From JAZKDW01 sp040387375 (GTDB lineage: Bacteria; Pseudomonadota; Gammaproteobacteria; Burkholderiales; Burkholderiaceae_D), in NCBI GenBank assembly GCA_040387375.1, contig JAZKDW010000041.1, forward strand, positions 142,181 to 206,180: DNA of 64,000 bases, written 5' to 3'. This document shows positions 51,862 through 61,355 of this stretch, piece after piece. A program made the position numbers and the translations under genes. Positions within the stretch are counted from its first letter, which is position 1; every line of letters starts with the position of its first letter. The notes beneath the pieces are model-generated. The model was given only the letters and a program-made list of their open reading frames with translations, was not told the origin of the DNA and did not search any database.

Positions 51862-52899
51862 ATGAGACTGACCTGGAAACAATTTGCAATCGCGTTCGGC
51901 CTGTTCTTGCTCGGCTATCTTACTTTCAACAGCAATGTCTTCGCGCAGACACTGGAAAAACAAAAGGTCTCGATCGCGGTCGGCGGCAAGAACCTGTTTT
52001 ACTACCTGCCGCTGACCATCGCCGAGCAGTTGGGATATTTCAAGGACGAAGGTTTGCAGGTCGAGATTTCGGATTTCGCCGGTGGCTCCAGGGCCTTGCA
52101 GGCATTGGTCGGCGGTAGCGCCGATGTGGTGTCCGGCGCCTACGAGCATACGATCAGCATGCAGGCGAAAGGCCAGCCGATCACGGCATTTGTGCTGCAG
52201 GGACGCGCGCCGCAGATTGTGCTCGGCGTGTCGAACAAGTCCATGCCGAACTACAAGTCCCTCGCGGATTTGAAGGGCAAGAAAATCGGCGTCACCGCGC
52301 CCGGTTCTTCCACCAACATGCTGGCCAGTTTTGTGCTGGCCAAAGCCGGCCTGAAGCCGACCGACGTCTCCTTCATCGGCGTTGGCGCCGCGTCGGGCGC
52401 GGTGTCGGCAATGCGTTCGGGCCAGATCGATGTGATCTCCAATCTGGATCCGGTCATCTCGATGCTGGAGCAAAAAAATGAGATGCGTGTCATCGTCGAT
52501 ACCCGCACGCTGAAGGACACCGTTGCCGTATTCGGCGGACCAATGCCGGCCGCGACGCTGTACACAACCGCCGCTTTCCTTGAAAAAAATCCGCAGACCG
52601 CGCAGGCGCTCACCAATGCCATGGTGCGCGCATTAAAATGGCTGCAGAAGGCAGGTCCTTCCGACATCATCAAGGTCGTGCCTGAAAGTTATCTGCTCGG
52701 CGACCGTGCCTTGTATCTCGATGCCTTCATGAAAGTGCGTGAAGCGATTTCACCGGACGGCACGTTCCCGGCCGACGGACCGAAAACGGCGCTGAAAGCC
52801 TTGCAGGCGTTCGACCCTGCGATGGCAGGCAAGACCATCGACCTGTCCAAGACATTCACCAATGAGATGGTGAAAAAGGCAAACGCCAAGTACAAGTAA
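51862..52899 (+). CDS. ABC transporter substrate-binding protein (NMT1/SsuA type)
   Basis: 345-aa periplasmic protein: signal peptide (cleavage after NVFAQ or nearby), then VSIAVGGKNLFYYLPLTIAEQLGYFKDEGLQVEISDFAGGSRALQALVGGSADVVSGAY, the NMT1/SsuA-like pattern used for sulfonates, nitrate and thiamine precursors. LKGKKIGVTAPGSSTNMLASFVLAKAGLKPTDVSFIGVG marks the second lobe. GGAG lies before the ATG. ATPase and permease follow; the substrate is undetermined. Confidence 0.9.
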   Translation: MRLTWKQFAIAFGLFLLGYLTFNSNVFAQTLEKQKVSIAVGGKNLFYYLPLTIAEQLGYFKDEGLQVEISDFAGGSRALQALVGGSADVVSGAYEHTISMQAKGQPITAFVLQGRAPQIVLGVSNKSMPNYKSLADLKGKKIGVTAPGSSTNMLASFVLAKAGLKPTDVSFIGVGAASGAVSAMRSGQIDVISNLDPVISMLEQKNEMRVIVDTRTLKDTVAVFGGPMPAATLYTTAAFLEKNPQTAQALTNAMVRALKWLQKAGPSDIIKVVPESYLLGDRALYLDAFMKVREAISPDGTFPADGPKTALKALQAFDPAMAGKTIDLSKTFTNEMVKKANAKYK

Positions 52900-52995
52900 G
52901 CGCAGCTGGCGCCGCAGCGCGGCTGCCAGCTGCAACCTGCATCAATTGCAGTCGCTTGCCGCGTTCGCGGCAAGCCGCATTCCGCCACTTCGAGA

Positions 52996-53814
52996 ATGAA
53001 CCCCATGACTCCTGCAATTTCCTTTGAAAATCTAAGCTGCACTTTCATCTCCAAGGATGATCGTTCGCAGCGCTATACAGCGGTAGCCGATACCACGCTG
53101 GCGATCGCGCCAGGTGAATTCGTGTCCGTGGTCGGTCCGACCGGATGCGGCAAATCGACCTTGCTGAATGTCGCCGCCGGCCTGCTCCAGCCTTCCACGG
53201 GCAGCATCAAGGTGTTCGGCGAGGAACTGGTCGGCATCAATGCGCGTGCCGGCTACATGTTCCAGGCGGAGGCGCTGATGCCATGGCGCAGCGCGCTGGA
53301 AAATGTGACGGCCGGCCTCGAATTTCGCGGCATGGACGAGGCGGAAGCGAACAAGCTGGGTGAAGAATGGCTGGCCCGCGTCGGCCTGCAAGGTTTCGGC
53401 GACCGCTATCCGCATCAATTGTCGGGCGGCATGCGCAAGCGCGTCGCCCTGGCGCAGACATTGATACTCGATCCGGACATCATGCTGATGGACGAACCAT
53501 TCTCCGCGCTCGATATCCAGACCCGCCAGTTGATGGAAAACGAAGTGCTGGATTTGTGGAATGCGAAAAAGAAGGCCGTCCTGTTCATCACCCATGACCT
53601 TGATGAAGCGATTGCGATGTCGGACCGGGTGGTGGTGCTGTCGGCGGGACCCGGCACGCATCCGATCGGCGAGTTTGTCATCGATCTGCCGCGGCCGCGC
53701 GACGTGGCCGAGGTGCGCATGCATCCGCGTTTCATTGAATTGCATGGACAGATCTGGGCCGTGCTGCGTGATGAAGTGCTCAAGGGATATCAACAACAGA
53801 AGCGGGCGGTGTAA
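52996..53814 (+). CDS. ABC transporter ATP-binding protein (SsuB/TauB type)
   Basis: 272-aa ATPase. Walker A VVGPTGCGKSTLLNVAAG, Q-loop AGYMFQAEALMPWR, signature LSGGMRKRVALAQTLILDPDIMLMDEPFSALD (Walker B), and ITHDLDEAIAMSDRVVVL with the switch His. Powers import with the flanking binding protein and permease. A second ATG at 53005 is an alternative start. It is separated by two bases from the permease gene. Confidence 0.93.
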   Translation: MNPMTPAISFENLSCTFISKDDRSQRYTAVADTTLAIAPGEFVSVVGPTGCGKSTLLNVAAGLLQPSTGSIKVFGEELVGINARAGYMFQAEALMPWRSALENVTAGLEFRGMDEAEANKLGEEWLARVGLQGFGDRYPHQLSGGMRKRVALAQTLILDPDIMLMDEPFSALDIQTRQLMENEVLDLWNAKKKAVLFITHDLDEAIAMSDRVVVLSAGPGTHPIGEFVIDLPRPRDVAEVRMHPRFIELHGQIWAVLRDEVLKGYQQQKRAV

Positions 53815-53816
53815 GC

Positions 53817-54668
53817 ATGTGGAACGCAATCAAACCCAATTCTAAAAACCTGCGCATCTGGCAGGTTCTTGTGCTGGTTATTTTTTTCGCGCTCTGGCAT
53901 GGCTTGACGCGCAATCCGCAAACCGCCTTCTTTTTCGGCGAGCCGATCAAGGTGATGGTCCGCATCTGGCAATGGTTTACCGTCGGTAGCGGCAGCCTGG
54001 ACATCGGCTGGGGTGATTTCACCCTGTTCACACTGCATTTTCCGGCCGAGATTTATTCACACCTGCTGATCACGCTGACGGAAACCATGCTGGCATTCGG
54101 CATAGGCACATCGTTCGGGTTGGGTGTCGGTTTGTGGCTGGCATTGTCGCCGCTGACTTCCGCGATTCTCGATCCCTACATCAAGGCTGCCAATTCGATG
54201 CCGCGCGTGATCCTGGCGCCGATTTTCGGCATGTGGTTTGGCCTCGGCATCTGGTCCAAGGTTGCGCTGGCGGTGACGCTGGTATTTTTCATCGTGTTTT
54301 TCAACGTCTATCAGGGTGTCAAGGAAGTCAGCCCCAACGTGCTGGCGAATGCCAGGATGCTGGGCGCCAACGGGCGCCAGTTGCTGCGCTCCGTCTACCT
54401 GCCATCGGCTACCTCATGGGTGTTTTCCAGCCTGCATACGTCGGTGGGCCTGGCCTTCGTCGGCGCCATTGTCGGTGAATACCTGGGATCGGCGCGCGGC
54501 GTCGGTTACCTGATTTTGCAGGCGGAGGGTACCTTCGATATCAATACCGTATTTGCGGGCATCCTGGTGCTGACCGGATTTGCGCTGGTGCTCGATACGG
54601 TGGTTGGACTGGTCGAAAAGCGCCTGATGAAGTGGCAGCCGAAAACGGGCGAGACGGAAAAACTGTAG
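53817..54668 (+). CDS. ABC transporter permease (SsuC/TauC type)
   Basis: 283-aa inner-membrane permease of the BPD_transp_1 family with about six helices. The EAA loop reads EVSPNVLANARMLGANGRQLLRSVYLPSATSWVFSSLHTSVGLAFVGAIVGEYLG. The N-terminal helix is LVLVIFFALWHGLT. Forms the channel of the importer encoded by this three-gene operon. Confidence 0.92.
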   Translation: MWNAIKPNSKNLRIWQVLVLVIFFALWHGLTRNPQTAFFFGEPIKVMVRIWQWFTVGSGSLDIGWGDFTLFTLHFPAEIYSHLLITLTETMLAFGIGTSFGLGVGLWLALSPLTSAILDPYIKAANSMPRVILAPIFGMWFGLGIWSKVALAVTLVFFIVFFNVYQGVKEVSPNVLANARMLGANGRQLLRSVYLPSATSWVFSSLHTSVGLAFVGAIVGEYLGSARGVGYLILQAEGTFDINTVFAGILVLTGFALVLDTVVGLVEKRLMKWQPKTGETEKL

Positions 54669-54962
54669 GGTTTGCAAGGAATGGCGCCGACGGGAAATTT
54701 TTTCGCGGTGTCACCCTTCAAGGAATATTATTAAATAACTATTGAATGAGGAAGATAAAAAATTGGTCTGCCCTCGAAAATCCTCTGGTAACATCAGCCG
54801 CGGGTAGCGGCCAAAAATCGGACGATCGCTTGCAAAAGCGGGTGCAGCGGACTCACTTCTTGATAGAATGTAACGAGTGGTCGCTGCGGATTGTCTGACC
54901 GGAAGGCGTGACGCCAATTTCACGCATGATCGTGAAAATAAATTTAAAATAATGGAGATAAT

Positions 54963-55937
54963 ATGAAAAATCTGAGCCGCATCATCGTCACCGTGGCTGC
55001 CGTTGCATCCGCCTTCTCCGTGCACGCAGCCGATTACCCGACCAAAGTCATTACGATGGTCATCCCGTTCGCCGCCGGCGGTCCGACCGACGTCGTGGGC
55101 CGCATGCTGGCGCAGTCGATGGGCACCAACCTGAAACAACAGATCATTGTCGAGAATACGGTTGGCGCCGGCGGCACCGTCGGGGCCGCTCGTGTCGCCC
55201 GCGCGACGCCGGATGGCCACACCCTGTTCCTGCATCACATTGGCCATTCCACCGCACCGTCGCTTTACCGTACGCTAAGTTACAACTCAATCGACAGTTT
55301 CGAGCCGATCGGCCTGGTGACGGACGTGCCGATGATGCTGGTCACGCGCAAGGATTTCCCGGCCAAGGACCTGAAGGAACTGGTGAGCTACGTCAAGGCC
55401 AACAAGGACAAGGTAACCCTGGCCAACGCCGGCATCGGTTCCGCCTCGCACCTGTGCGGCATGCTGTTCCAGACCGCCATCGGCACTAACCTGACCACGG
55501 TGCCGTACAAGGGGACCGCACCGGCGATGAATGACCTGATGGGCGGTCAGGTCGACATGATGTGCGACCAGACCACCAACACCACCGGTCAACTCAAGGG
55601 CGGCAAGATCAAGACCTACGGACTGACGACCAAAACCAGGCTGGGCTCATTGCCAGAGGTGCCGACGTTGAACGAAGCGGGCATGCCGGGTTTTGAAGTG
55701 GCGGTGTGGCACGGTCTGTATGCGCCGAAAAACACACCGAAGGCGGTGGTGGACAGGCTCTCCGAAGCGCTGCAACAGGCGTTGAAAGATCCTGCGCTCA
55801 AGGAGCGGTTCTCTGGCCTGGGCACCGAGCCGGTGGCACAGAACCGAGCCACACCGGCGGCACTGCGCACGCATCTGAAATCGGAAATCGATCTCTGGGG
55901 ACCGATCATCAAGAAAGCCGGCATCTACGCCGACTAA
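54963..55937 (+). CDS. Bug-family (TctC-like) periplasmic solute-binding protein
   Basis: 324-aa protein: signal peptide ending SVHAA, then DYPTKVITMVIPFAAGGPTDVVGRMLAQSMGTNLKQQIIVENTVGAGGTVGAARVARATPDGHTLFLHHIGHSTAPSLY, a clear Bug ligand-cleft pattern. ATAATGGAGATAAT leads into the ATG (GGAG, seven bases before). No TctAB genes nearby. It follows the ABC operon but a 294-base gap suggests its own promoter. Ligand unknown. Confidence 0.92.
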   Translation: MKNLSRIIVTVAAVASAFSVHAADYPTKVITMVIPFAAGGPTDVVGRMLAQSMGTNLKQQIIVENTVGAGGTVGAARVARATPDGHTLFLHHIGHSTAPSLYRTLSYNSIDSFEPIGLVTDVPMMLVTRKDFPAKDLKELVSYVKANKDKVTLANAGIGSASHLCGMLFQTAIGTNLTTVPYKGTAPAMNDLMGGQVDMMCDQTTNTTGQLKGGKIKTYGLTTKTRLGSLPEVPTLNEAGMPGFEVAVWHGLYAPKNTPKAVVDRLSEALQQALKDPALKERFSGLGTEPVAQNRATPAALRTHLKSEIDLWGPIIKKAGIYAD

Positions 55938-55947
55938 GCAAACCAGG

Positions 55948-55980
55948 CTCCCGCCCTTTGCCCTCAGGTGATGGCGGGAG
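55948..55980 (+). terminator. Terminator hairpin after the Bug gene
   Basis: CTCCCGCC / GGCGGGAG, 8-bp perfect stem, 11 bases after the stop, with only a short T-containing tail. Confidence 0.55.
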
Positions 55981-56021
55981 TGTCGATTCCATCCTTCATC
56001 CGGACACGCTTGCGATCCTGA

Positions 56022-56040
56022 CAGCAGGGACTCCCTGCTG
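56022..56040. terminator. Hairpin between converging Bug and tal genes
   Basis: CAGCAGGG-ACT-CCCTGCTG, 8-bp perfect stem ending nine bases from the tal stop. It is suitably placed to terminate tal transcription on the minus strand, although it lacks a T run. Confidence 0.5.
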
Positions 56041-56048
56041 ATCAGATA

Positions 56049-56984
56049 TCAGCGCAATGCGTCAATCAGTTTTTCCAGCTTGACCGCATCGGCGCAGAAC
56101 TGGCGGATACCTTCCGCCAGTTTTTCCGTGGCCATCGCATCGTCGTTCAGCATCGTGCGAAATGCCTTTTCATCAAGCGTCAGTTTTTCCAGATCAGCCG
56201 ATTTTGCTGCGTCGGCACTCAGCTTGCGCGTCACCGGCGAATCATTTTCCGCCAGTTTCTGCAATAGCTCGGGGCTGATGGTCAGCAGGTCGCAGCCGGC
56301 CAGTTCAATGATTTGCGACGTGTTGCGAAAACTCGCGCCCATCACCTCGGTCCGATATCCGAACTTCCTGTAATAGGTGTAAATGCGCTTGACCGATTGC
56401 ACGCCGGGATCGTCGGCGCCGGTGTACTCCTGGCCTGTGGATTTCTTGTACCAGTCATAAATGCGGCCGACGAAAGGAGAGATCAGCTGCGCACCGGCAT
56501 CGGCGCAGGCGACCGCTTGCGGCAGGGCGAACAGCAAGGTCATGTTGCAGCGGATGCCTTCCTTTTCCAGCACTTCGGCGGCGCGGATGCCTTCCCACGT
56601 CGAGGCGATCTTGATCAGCACCCGTTCGCGCGGAATGCCGGCGGCTTCATACAGCGCAATCAGCGACCTGCCTTTGTCGACCGTTCCCTGCGTATCGAAC
56701 GACAGGCGGGCATCGGTTTCAGTGGAAACACGGCCCGGAATGATTGCAAGGATTTTCCGGCCGAACACGACAAGCAACTGGTCGATGATGTCGGTCGTGG
56801 ATTTGCCTGCATGGTCGCGCACTGCCTGTTCCAGCAGCGGCTTGTATTCTTCTTTCTGTACCGCCTTCAGGATCAGCGACGGATTTGTGGTCGCGTCACG
56901 CGGCGCGAAAGCCTGGATCGACTGGAAGTCGCCCGTATCGGCAACGATCGTGGTGTATTGTTTGAGCTGTTCTAGTTGATTCAT
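56049..56984 (-). CDS. tal: Transaldolase
   Basis: 311-aa enzyme of the non-oxidative pentose phosphate branch; transfers a dihydroxyacetone unit from sedoheptulose-7-phosphate. N-terminal TTIVADTGDFQSIQAFAPRDATTNPSLILKA and the Schiff-base lysine in VLIKIASTWEGIRAAEVLEKEGI are the family signatures. The ATG at 56984 (MNQLEQLKQYTT) is standard; an upstream ATG at 57029 is not supported. Last gene of the pgi-zwf-hexR-tal row. Confidence 0.97.
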   Translation of the reverse strand: MNQLEQLKQYTTIVADTGDFQSIQAFAPRDATTNPSLILKAVQKEEYKPLLEQAVRDHAGKSTTDIIDQLLVVFGRKILAIIPGRVSTETDARLSFDTQGTVDKGRSLIALYEAAGIPRERVLIKIASTWEGIRAAEVLEKEGIRCNMTLLFALPQAVACADAGAQLISPFVGRIYDWYKKSTGQEYTGADDPGVQSVKRIYTYYRKFGYRTEVMGASFRNTSQIIELAGCDLLTISPELLQKLAENDSPVTRKLSADAAKSADLEKLTLDEKAFRTMLNDDAMATEKLAEGIRQFCADAVKLEKLIDALR

Positions 56985-57045
56985 GGTGGCAATGATGAAC
57001 GCTGTGGATTGAAAGGGTATTGTACGCAATGCTGTTCACGGGCCA

Positions 57046-57915
57046 CTACGGTTTTTCCGGCGTGTGCAGAAACGAATCAAGTTGCATGTCGATGCGCTGC
57101 AACGCCTTTTGCGCGGCCTGCATTTTTTTGCGGAATTCCGGTCCGCGTTTCAGGGCCAGGCCGACCGCCAGGATGTCGATCACGACAAGATGCGCCAGCC
57201 GCGCGGAAATCGGCGTGTAGGGATCGGTTTCGAAATGCAGGTCGATCGCCACCAGCACCGTGGCCAGTTCGGCAATCGCAGTGCCGCTGGGCGCCAGCAC
57301 GATGATGTCGGCGCCGGACTTGCGCGCCAGCTGGACGCTGTGCAGCAGCGCGGTACTGGAACCGCGCTGCGAGATGACAACAACCGCATCGCCTTTTTCC
57401 AGCAGCGCCGCCGAGATGCTGTGGATATGCGGATCGCTGTACGCCACGGTCGGCACACCCGCACGGAAAAACTTGTGCTGCGCATCGGCGGCGACGATGC
57501 CGGAACTGCCCTGGCCATAAATTTCAATTTTATTGGCGCCGGCCAGCACGTCGAGCGCGCGCTGGACCGCCTCCGGCTTGAGATTATTGCGCAGGTCAAG
57601 CAGCGCATTGATCGAACGGCTGCAGATCTTGTTGACCAGGTCGGATGCCAGGTCGTCCTGCAATGGCGGCTGGTCGGCGCCCGGTGGCGCCAGCGCCAGG
57701 CCTTGCGCCAGCTTCAGCTTGAATTCATGCCAGCCGTCATAACCGATCGCGCGGCAGAAACGCACCACGGTCGGCTCGGATACACGCGCGCTTTTTGCCA
57801 GCGCGCTGATGTTTTCGGCGATCGTCAACTCGGGATTTTCAAGCACGGCAAGAGCGACCTTTTTTTCCGATTTGGACAGCAGGTCGAGTTGGGTGCGTAT
57901 CGAGTCGAGCAGCAT
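57046..57915 (-). CDS. hexR: RpiR-family regulator HexR
   Basis: 289-aa repressor of glucose catabolic genes that senses KDPG in characterised proteobacteria. An N-terminal helix-turn-helix (ISALAKSARVSEPTVVRFCRAIGYDGWHEFK, about 37-68) is followed by a SIS sugar-phosphate domain (KIEIYGQGSSGIVAADAQHKFFRAGV through VVISQRGSSTALLHSVQLARKSGADIIVLAP, about 125-250). It lies five bases after zwf. Two sites matching its palindrome are present in the pgi-edd intergenic region. Confidence 0.92.
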   Translation of the reverse strand: MLLDSIRTQLDLLSKSEKKVALAVLENPELTIAENISALAKSARVSEPTVVRFCRAIGYDGWHEFKLKLAQGLALAPPGADQPPLQDDLASDLVNKICSRSINALLDLRNNLKPEAVQRALDVLAGANKIEIYGQGSSGIVAADAQHKFFRAGVPTVAYSDPHIHSISAALLEKGDAVVVISQRGSSTALLHSVQLARKSGADIIVLAPSGTAIAELATVLVAIDLHFETDPYTPISARLAHLVVIDILAVGLALKRGPEFRKKMQAAQKALQRIDMQLDSFLHTPEKP

Positions 57916-57920
57916 GGAGT

Positions 57921-59393
57921 TTACACTTCAGGCAGCGCTTCTTCGCGCCATTGCAAGCCATCGCGCCCGATCAGCGCGCTGGCGGCGGCCGGGCCCCAGG
58001 TACCGGCGGTATAGGGGATCGGATCATTGTCTTCCTGCTCCCAGAAATTCAGGATCGGTTCGACCCACTGCCATGCCGCTTCCAGCTCATCGCTGCGCAT
58101 GAACAGCGTCAGCTGGCCGCGCAGCACATCCATCAGCAGGCGCTCATAGGCATCCATGCGGGTTGCCTTGAAGGTCTCGCGGAAGTCCAGTTCCAGGTCC
58201 ACCGGCTTCAGGCGCATGCCGTCGCCCGGCGTTTTTGCCATCAGGTTCAGATGCAGGCCCTCATCCGGCTGCAACCGGATCACCAGGCTGTTCGGTTGAA
58301 AGCTGCTGGCCGGTTGCGCAAAAATGGAATGTGGCAGCGGCTTGAAGCGCACCACGATTTCGGCCAGCGAATCGGCCATGCGTTTGCCGGTGCGCAGGTA
58401 GAACGGCACGCCGGCCCAGCGCCAGGTATCGATCTCCGCTTTTACCGCGACAAAGGTTTCGGTGCGCGACTGCGAATCGGAGTCCGGCTCCTTGCGATAG
58501 CTGGGCACCGCGACGCCGGCAACATGCCCGGAGCGATACTGGCCGCGCACCACATTCTGCACCAGCGTGGTGGGCGTAAACGGCTTGAGCGAACGCAGCA
58601 CCTTGAGCTTTTCATCACGCACCGCGTCGGGCGTGACCGACACCGGTGGTTCCATCGCGACGATGCATAACAATTGCAGCAAGTGGTTTTGCAGCATGTC
58701 GCGCAGCGCGCCGGATGTTTCGTAATAACCCATGCGATTGCCGACGCCGATTTCCTCGGCAATCGTGATCTGCACATCGGAGATCCATTCGCGCCGCCAG
58801 AGCGGCTCGAACATCACATTGCCAAAGCGCAGCGCCAGCAGATTCTGTACCGCTTCCTTGCCGAGGTAATGGTCGATGCGGAAGATCTGCGATTCGGAAA
58901 ATACCCGGCCGACTTCCAGATTGATCTGCTTTGCGCTTTCCAGATCGCGGCCCAGGGGTTTTTCCAGCACGACGCGCGAGTTCGGCGTCGCCAGCCCGCA
59001 TTCGGCGAGGTTGTGGCAGATTTTTGCAAACAGGCTGGGCGGCGTCGCCAGATAGAACACCCGCGTCAGCGCCGGATCGGCGCGCATCGTGTTCACCAGC
59101 GCCCGGTACGTGCCGGGATCGGTCGCATCCAGCGAGACATAGGAAATGCGCGCGCAGAACGCTTCCCACGCAGCCGGCTTCAGTGATTCAGCGGGAATGT
59201 GAGGTTTGGCGGACTCGTTGACCTCGTGCAGGAATTCTTCGGTGGTCCAGTCATGCCGTCCCACGCAGACCAGGCGAGCGCCTGCCGGCAATCCTTTGGT
59301 CCGCTCAAGTGCATACAAGGCAGGCAGCAGCTTGCGCATTGCCAAGTCACCGCCGCCGCCAAAGAGTACAAGGTCGAAGTCTGAAAGAGCCAT
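57921..59393 (-). CDS. zwf: Glucose-6-phosphate 1-dehydrogenase
   Basis: 490-aa NAD(P)-dependent dehydrogenase, first step of the Entner-Doudoroff and oxidative pentose phosphate routes. Nucleotide fingerprint VLFGGGGDLAMRKLLPALY, active-site RIDHYLGKEAVQNLLALRFGN (catalytic His in the RIDHYLGKE core), and ELDFRETFKATRMDAYERLLMDVLRG. Normal length. No pgl (6-phosphogluconolactonase) gene is found beside it, although many relatives place one here. Confidence 0.98.
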   Translation of the reverse strand: MALSDFDLVLFGGGGDLAMRKLLPALYALERTKGLPAGARLVCVGRHDWTTEEFLHEVNESAKPHIPAESLKPAAWEAFCARISYVSLDATDPGTYRALVNTMRADPALTRVFYLATPPSLFAKICHNLAECGLATPNSRVVLEKPLGRDLESAKQINLEVGRVFSESQIFRIDHYLGKEAVQNLLALRFGNVMFEPLWRREWISDVQITIAEEIGVGNRMGYYETSGALRDMLQNHLLQLLCIVAMEPPVSVTPDAVRDEKLKVLRSLKPFTPTTLVQNVVRGQYRSGHVAGVAVPSYRKEPDSDSQSRTETFVAVKAEIDTWRWAGVPFYLRTGKRMADSLAEIVVRFKPLPHSIFAQPASSFQPNSLVIRLQPDEGLHLNLMAKTPGDGMRLKPVDLELDFRETFKATRMDAYERLLMDVLRGQLTLFMRSDELEAAWQWVEPILNFWEQEDNDPIPYTAGTWGPAAASALIGRDGLQWREEALPEV

Positions 59394-59458
59394 GAGCAGA
59401 AATTGTTGTCTTGAAATTGAAAAATTATCCGGTGTTCCGGAAGCGCATCGTGCTTATT

Positions 59459-61102
59459 CTACCGTGCCGCCCTGGCACGGGCGATGAGTCCATTGGTCGA
59501 GCTGTCATGCGATTCGGGCGCTTGCGTCCCATCCAGTTCGGCCTGGATGTTTTTAGCCAGCACCTTGCCGAGTTCAACGCCCCACTGATCAAAACTGTTG
59601 ACGCCCCAGATCGCGCCTTGCACAAACACCTTGTGTTCGTACAAGGCGATCAGCGCGCCCAGCGCCGCTGGCGTCAGGACCTCCATCAGGATCGTATTGC
59701 TTGGACGATTGCCGGGGAAAATCTTGTGCGGAACCAGCGCCTCGATATCGGCGTCCGGCATCTGCTGCGCGCGCAGTTCGGCGCGTACTTCGTCGCCTGA
59801 CTTGCCGCGCATCAGGGCTTCCGATTGTGCAAAACAATTGGCCAGCAGCGCGGCATGATGGCCGTCGAGCTTGTGACTTGGCTTCAGTGCGGTTATGAAA
59901 TCAACCGGGATGACATCGGGACCCTGATGCAGCAACTGGAAAAATGCGTGCTGGCCATTGGTGCCGACGTCGCCCCAGATCACCGGACCGCTGGCGGTTT
60001 CGAGCAGCGATCCGTTCTTGTCGACCCGTTTGCCATTGCTCTCCATGTCGAGCTGTTGCAGATACCCAGGGAAGTGTGCCAGGTCCTGATGATACGGTGC
60101 GATCGAAATCGATGTGCTGCTGGAAAAATTGCGATGCCAGATGCCGACCAGCGCCAGGATGGCGGGCATGTTCTTTTCCAGCGGCGCCGTCCGGAAGTGC
60201 TGGTCCATCACATGCGCGCCGGCCAGGAAATCGGTGAAATGATCAAAGCCGACCGCAATCGCGAGCGACAGGCCGATCGCCGACCAGATCGAATACCGGC
60301 CGCCGACCCAGTCCCAGAATGGAAACATGTTTTCAGGATCGATGCCGAATTGGCGCACGCCGCCGGTGTTGGTCGACACGGCGACAAAGTGCCGCGGCAA
60401 TGCCGCCGCTGTCGTTTGGTTCAGAAACCAGGCGCGGGCCGATTGCGCGTTCATCATCGTTTCCAGCGTCGTGAATGTCTTCGAAGCGATGATGAACAGC
60501 GTGGTTTCCGGATTGAGCCTGGGGAAGAGCGCATCCAGGTCGTGGCCATCGACGTTGGACACAAAATGCATGGTCAGCCGCGGATGGGCGAAGGAGCGCA
60601 AGGCCTGGCATGCCATTTTCGGCCCGAGATAAGAGCCGCCGATACCGATGTTGACGACATCGGTAACCGGCTTGCCGCTGTAGCCCAGCCATTGTCCGGA
60701 CCGCACGCGCTCGCTGAAGCGGCCGATGCGGTCGAGCACCGCATGCACATCTTCATTGATATCTTGCCCGTCGACCTGCAGCGCACTGCCGCGCGGCGCG
60801 CGCAGCGCCGTATGCAGCACGGCGCGCTGTTCGGTAGAATTGATTTTTTTACCGCTGAACATGGCATCGCGTTGCGCTTCCACTCCGCGTTCGCGCGCCA
60901 GTGCAAACAGCAGTGTCATCGTCTGCTGGTTCAGGCAGTTCTTGGAGTAGTCGAGAAACAGACCGGCCGCGTCAATCGAGAACGCAGCAAATCGCTGCGG
61001 GTCTTGCGTGAACAGTTCCCGCAATCGCCATTCCCGGCTGGCGGCATGATGTGACTTGAGCGCCTGAAAAGACGCAGTGGAGAGCAGGTCGGAATTGCGC
61101 AT
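59459..61102 (-). CDS. pgi: Glucose-6-phosphate isomerase
   Basis: 547-aa isomerase of glucose- and fructose-6-phosphate. GIGGSYLGPKMACQAL and VSNVDGHDL (substrate phosphate site), signature FWDWVGGRYSIWSAIGLSLA and C-terminal signature VNSFDQWGVELGKVLAKNIQAEL are all present. First gene of the minus-strand row; 65 bases separate it from zwf. Divergent from edd, with HexR-type sites in between. Confidence 0.98.
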   Translation of the reverse strand: MRNSDLLSTASFQALKSHHAASREWRLRELFTQDPQRFAAFSIDAAGLFLDYSKNCLNQQTMTLLFALARERGVEAQRDAMFSGKKINSTEQRAVLHTALRAPRGSALQVDGQDINEDVHAVLDRIGRFSERVRSGQWLGYSGKPVTDVVNIGIGGSYLGPKMACQALRSFAHPRLTMHFVSNVDGHDLDALFPRLNPETTLFIIASKTFTTLETMMNAQSARAWFLNQTTAAALPRHFVAVSTNTGGVRQFGIDPENMFPFWDWVGGRYSIWSAIGLSLAIAVGFDHFTDFLAGAHVMDQHFRTAPLEKNMPAILALVGIWHRNFSSSTSISIAPYHQDLAHFPGYLQQLDMESNGKRVDKNGSLLETASGPVIWGDVGTNGQHAFFQLLHQGPDVIPVDFITALKPSHKLDGHHAALLANCFAQSEALMRGKSGDEVRAELRAQQMPDADIEALVPHKIFPGNRPSNTILMEVLTPAALGALIALYEHKVFVQGAIWGVNSFDQWGVELGKVLAKNIQAELDGTQAPESHDSSTNGLIARARAAR

Positions 61103-61150
61103 GATGGTTGGTGTAAAGATGAAATTTAACTTAACTATACATTAACTTAA

Positions 61151-61165
61151 GGTAATTCCACTACA
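61151..61165. promoter_or_regulatory. Candidate HexR operator, pgi side
   Basis: On the minus strand TGTAGTGGAATTACC, close to the HexR consensus TGTARTwwwAYTACA, 49 bases upstream of pgi. A looser repeat CTACA...TGTAG spans the adjacent 61161-61182. Confidence 0.6.
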
Positions 61166-61314
61166 AATTATTTTACCTGTAGGCCGGCTTCTCTTGATGA
61201 TTCATCTTGATGAATTTAATGGTGAATTTCAGGAACTATTTTGTACGGAAGATAATCTATGAAGCCAACCCGCCGTCATAATCGGGATGTGGGCTGCCTC
61301 GGCGTCCGATTTTA

Positions 61315-61329
61315 TGTAGTATAATTTCA
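61315..61329 (+). promoter_or_regulatory. Candidate HexR operator overlapping the edd -10
   Basis: TGTAGTATAATTTCA matches the HexR consensus TGTARTwwwAYTACA with one mismatch and contains TATAAT (61320-61325), 31 bases before the edd start. Binding there should block transcription of edd-eda until KDPG releases HexR. No good -35 is visible. Confidence 0.65.
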
Positions 61330-61355
61330 CGTATCCCCCCAGCAAGGATTCGATC

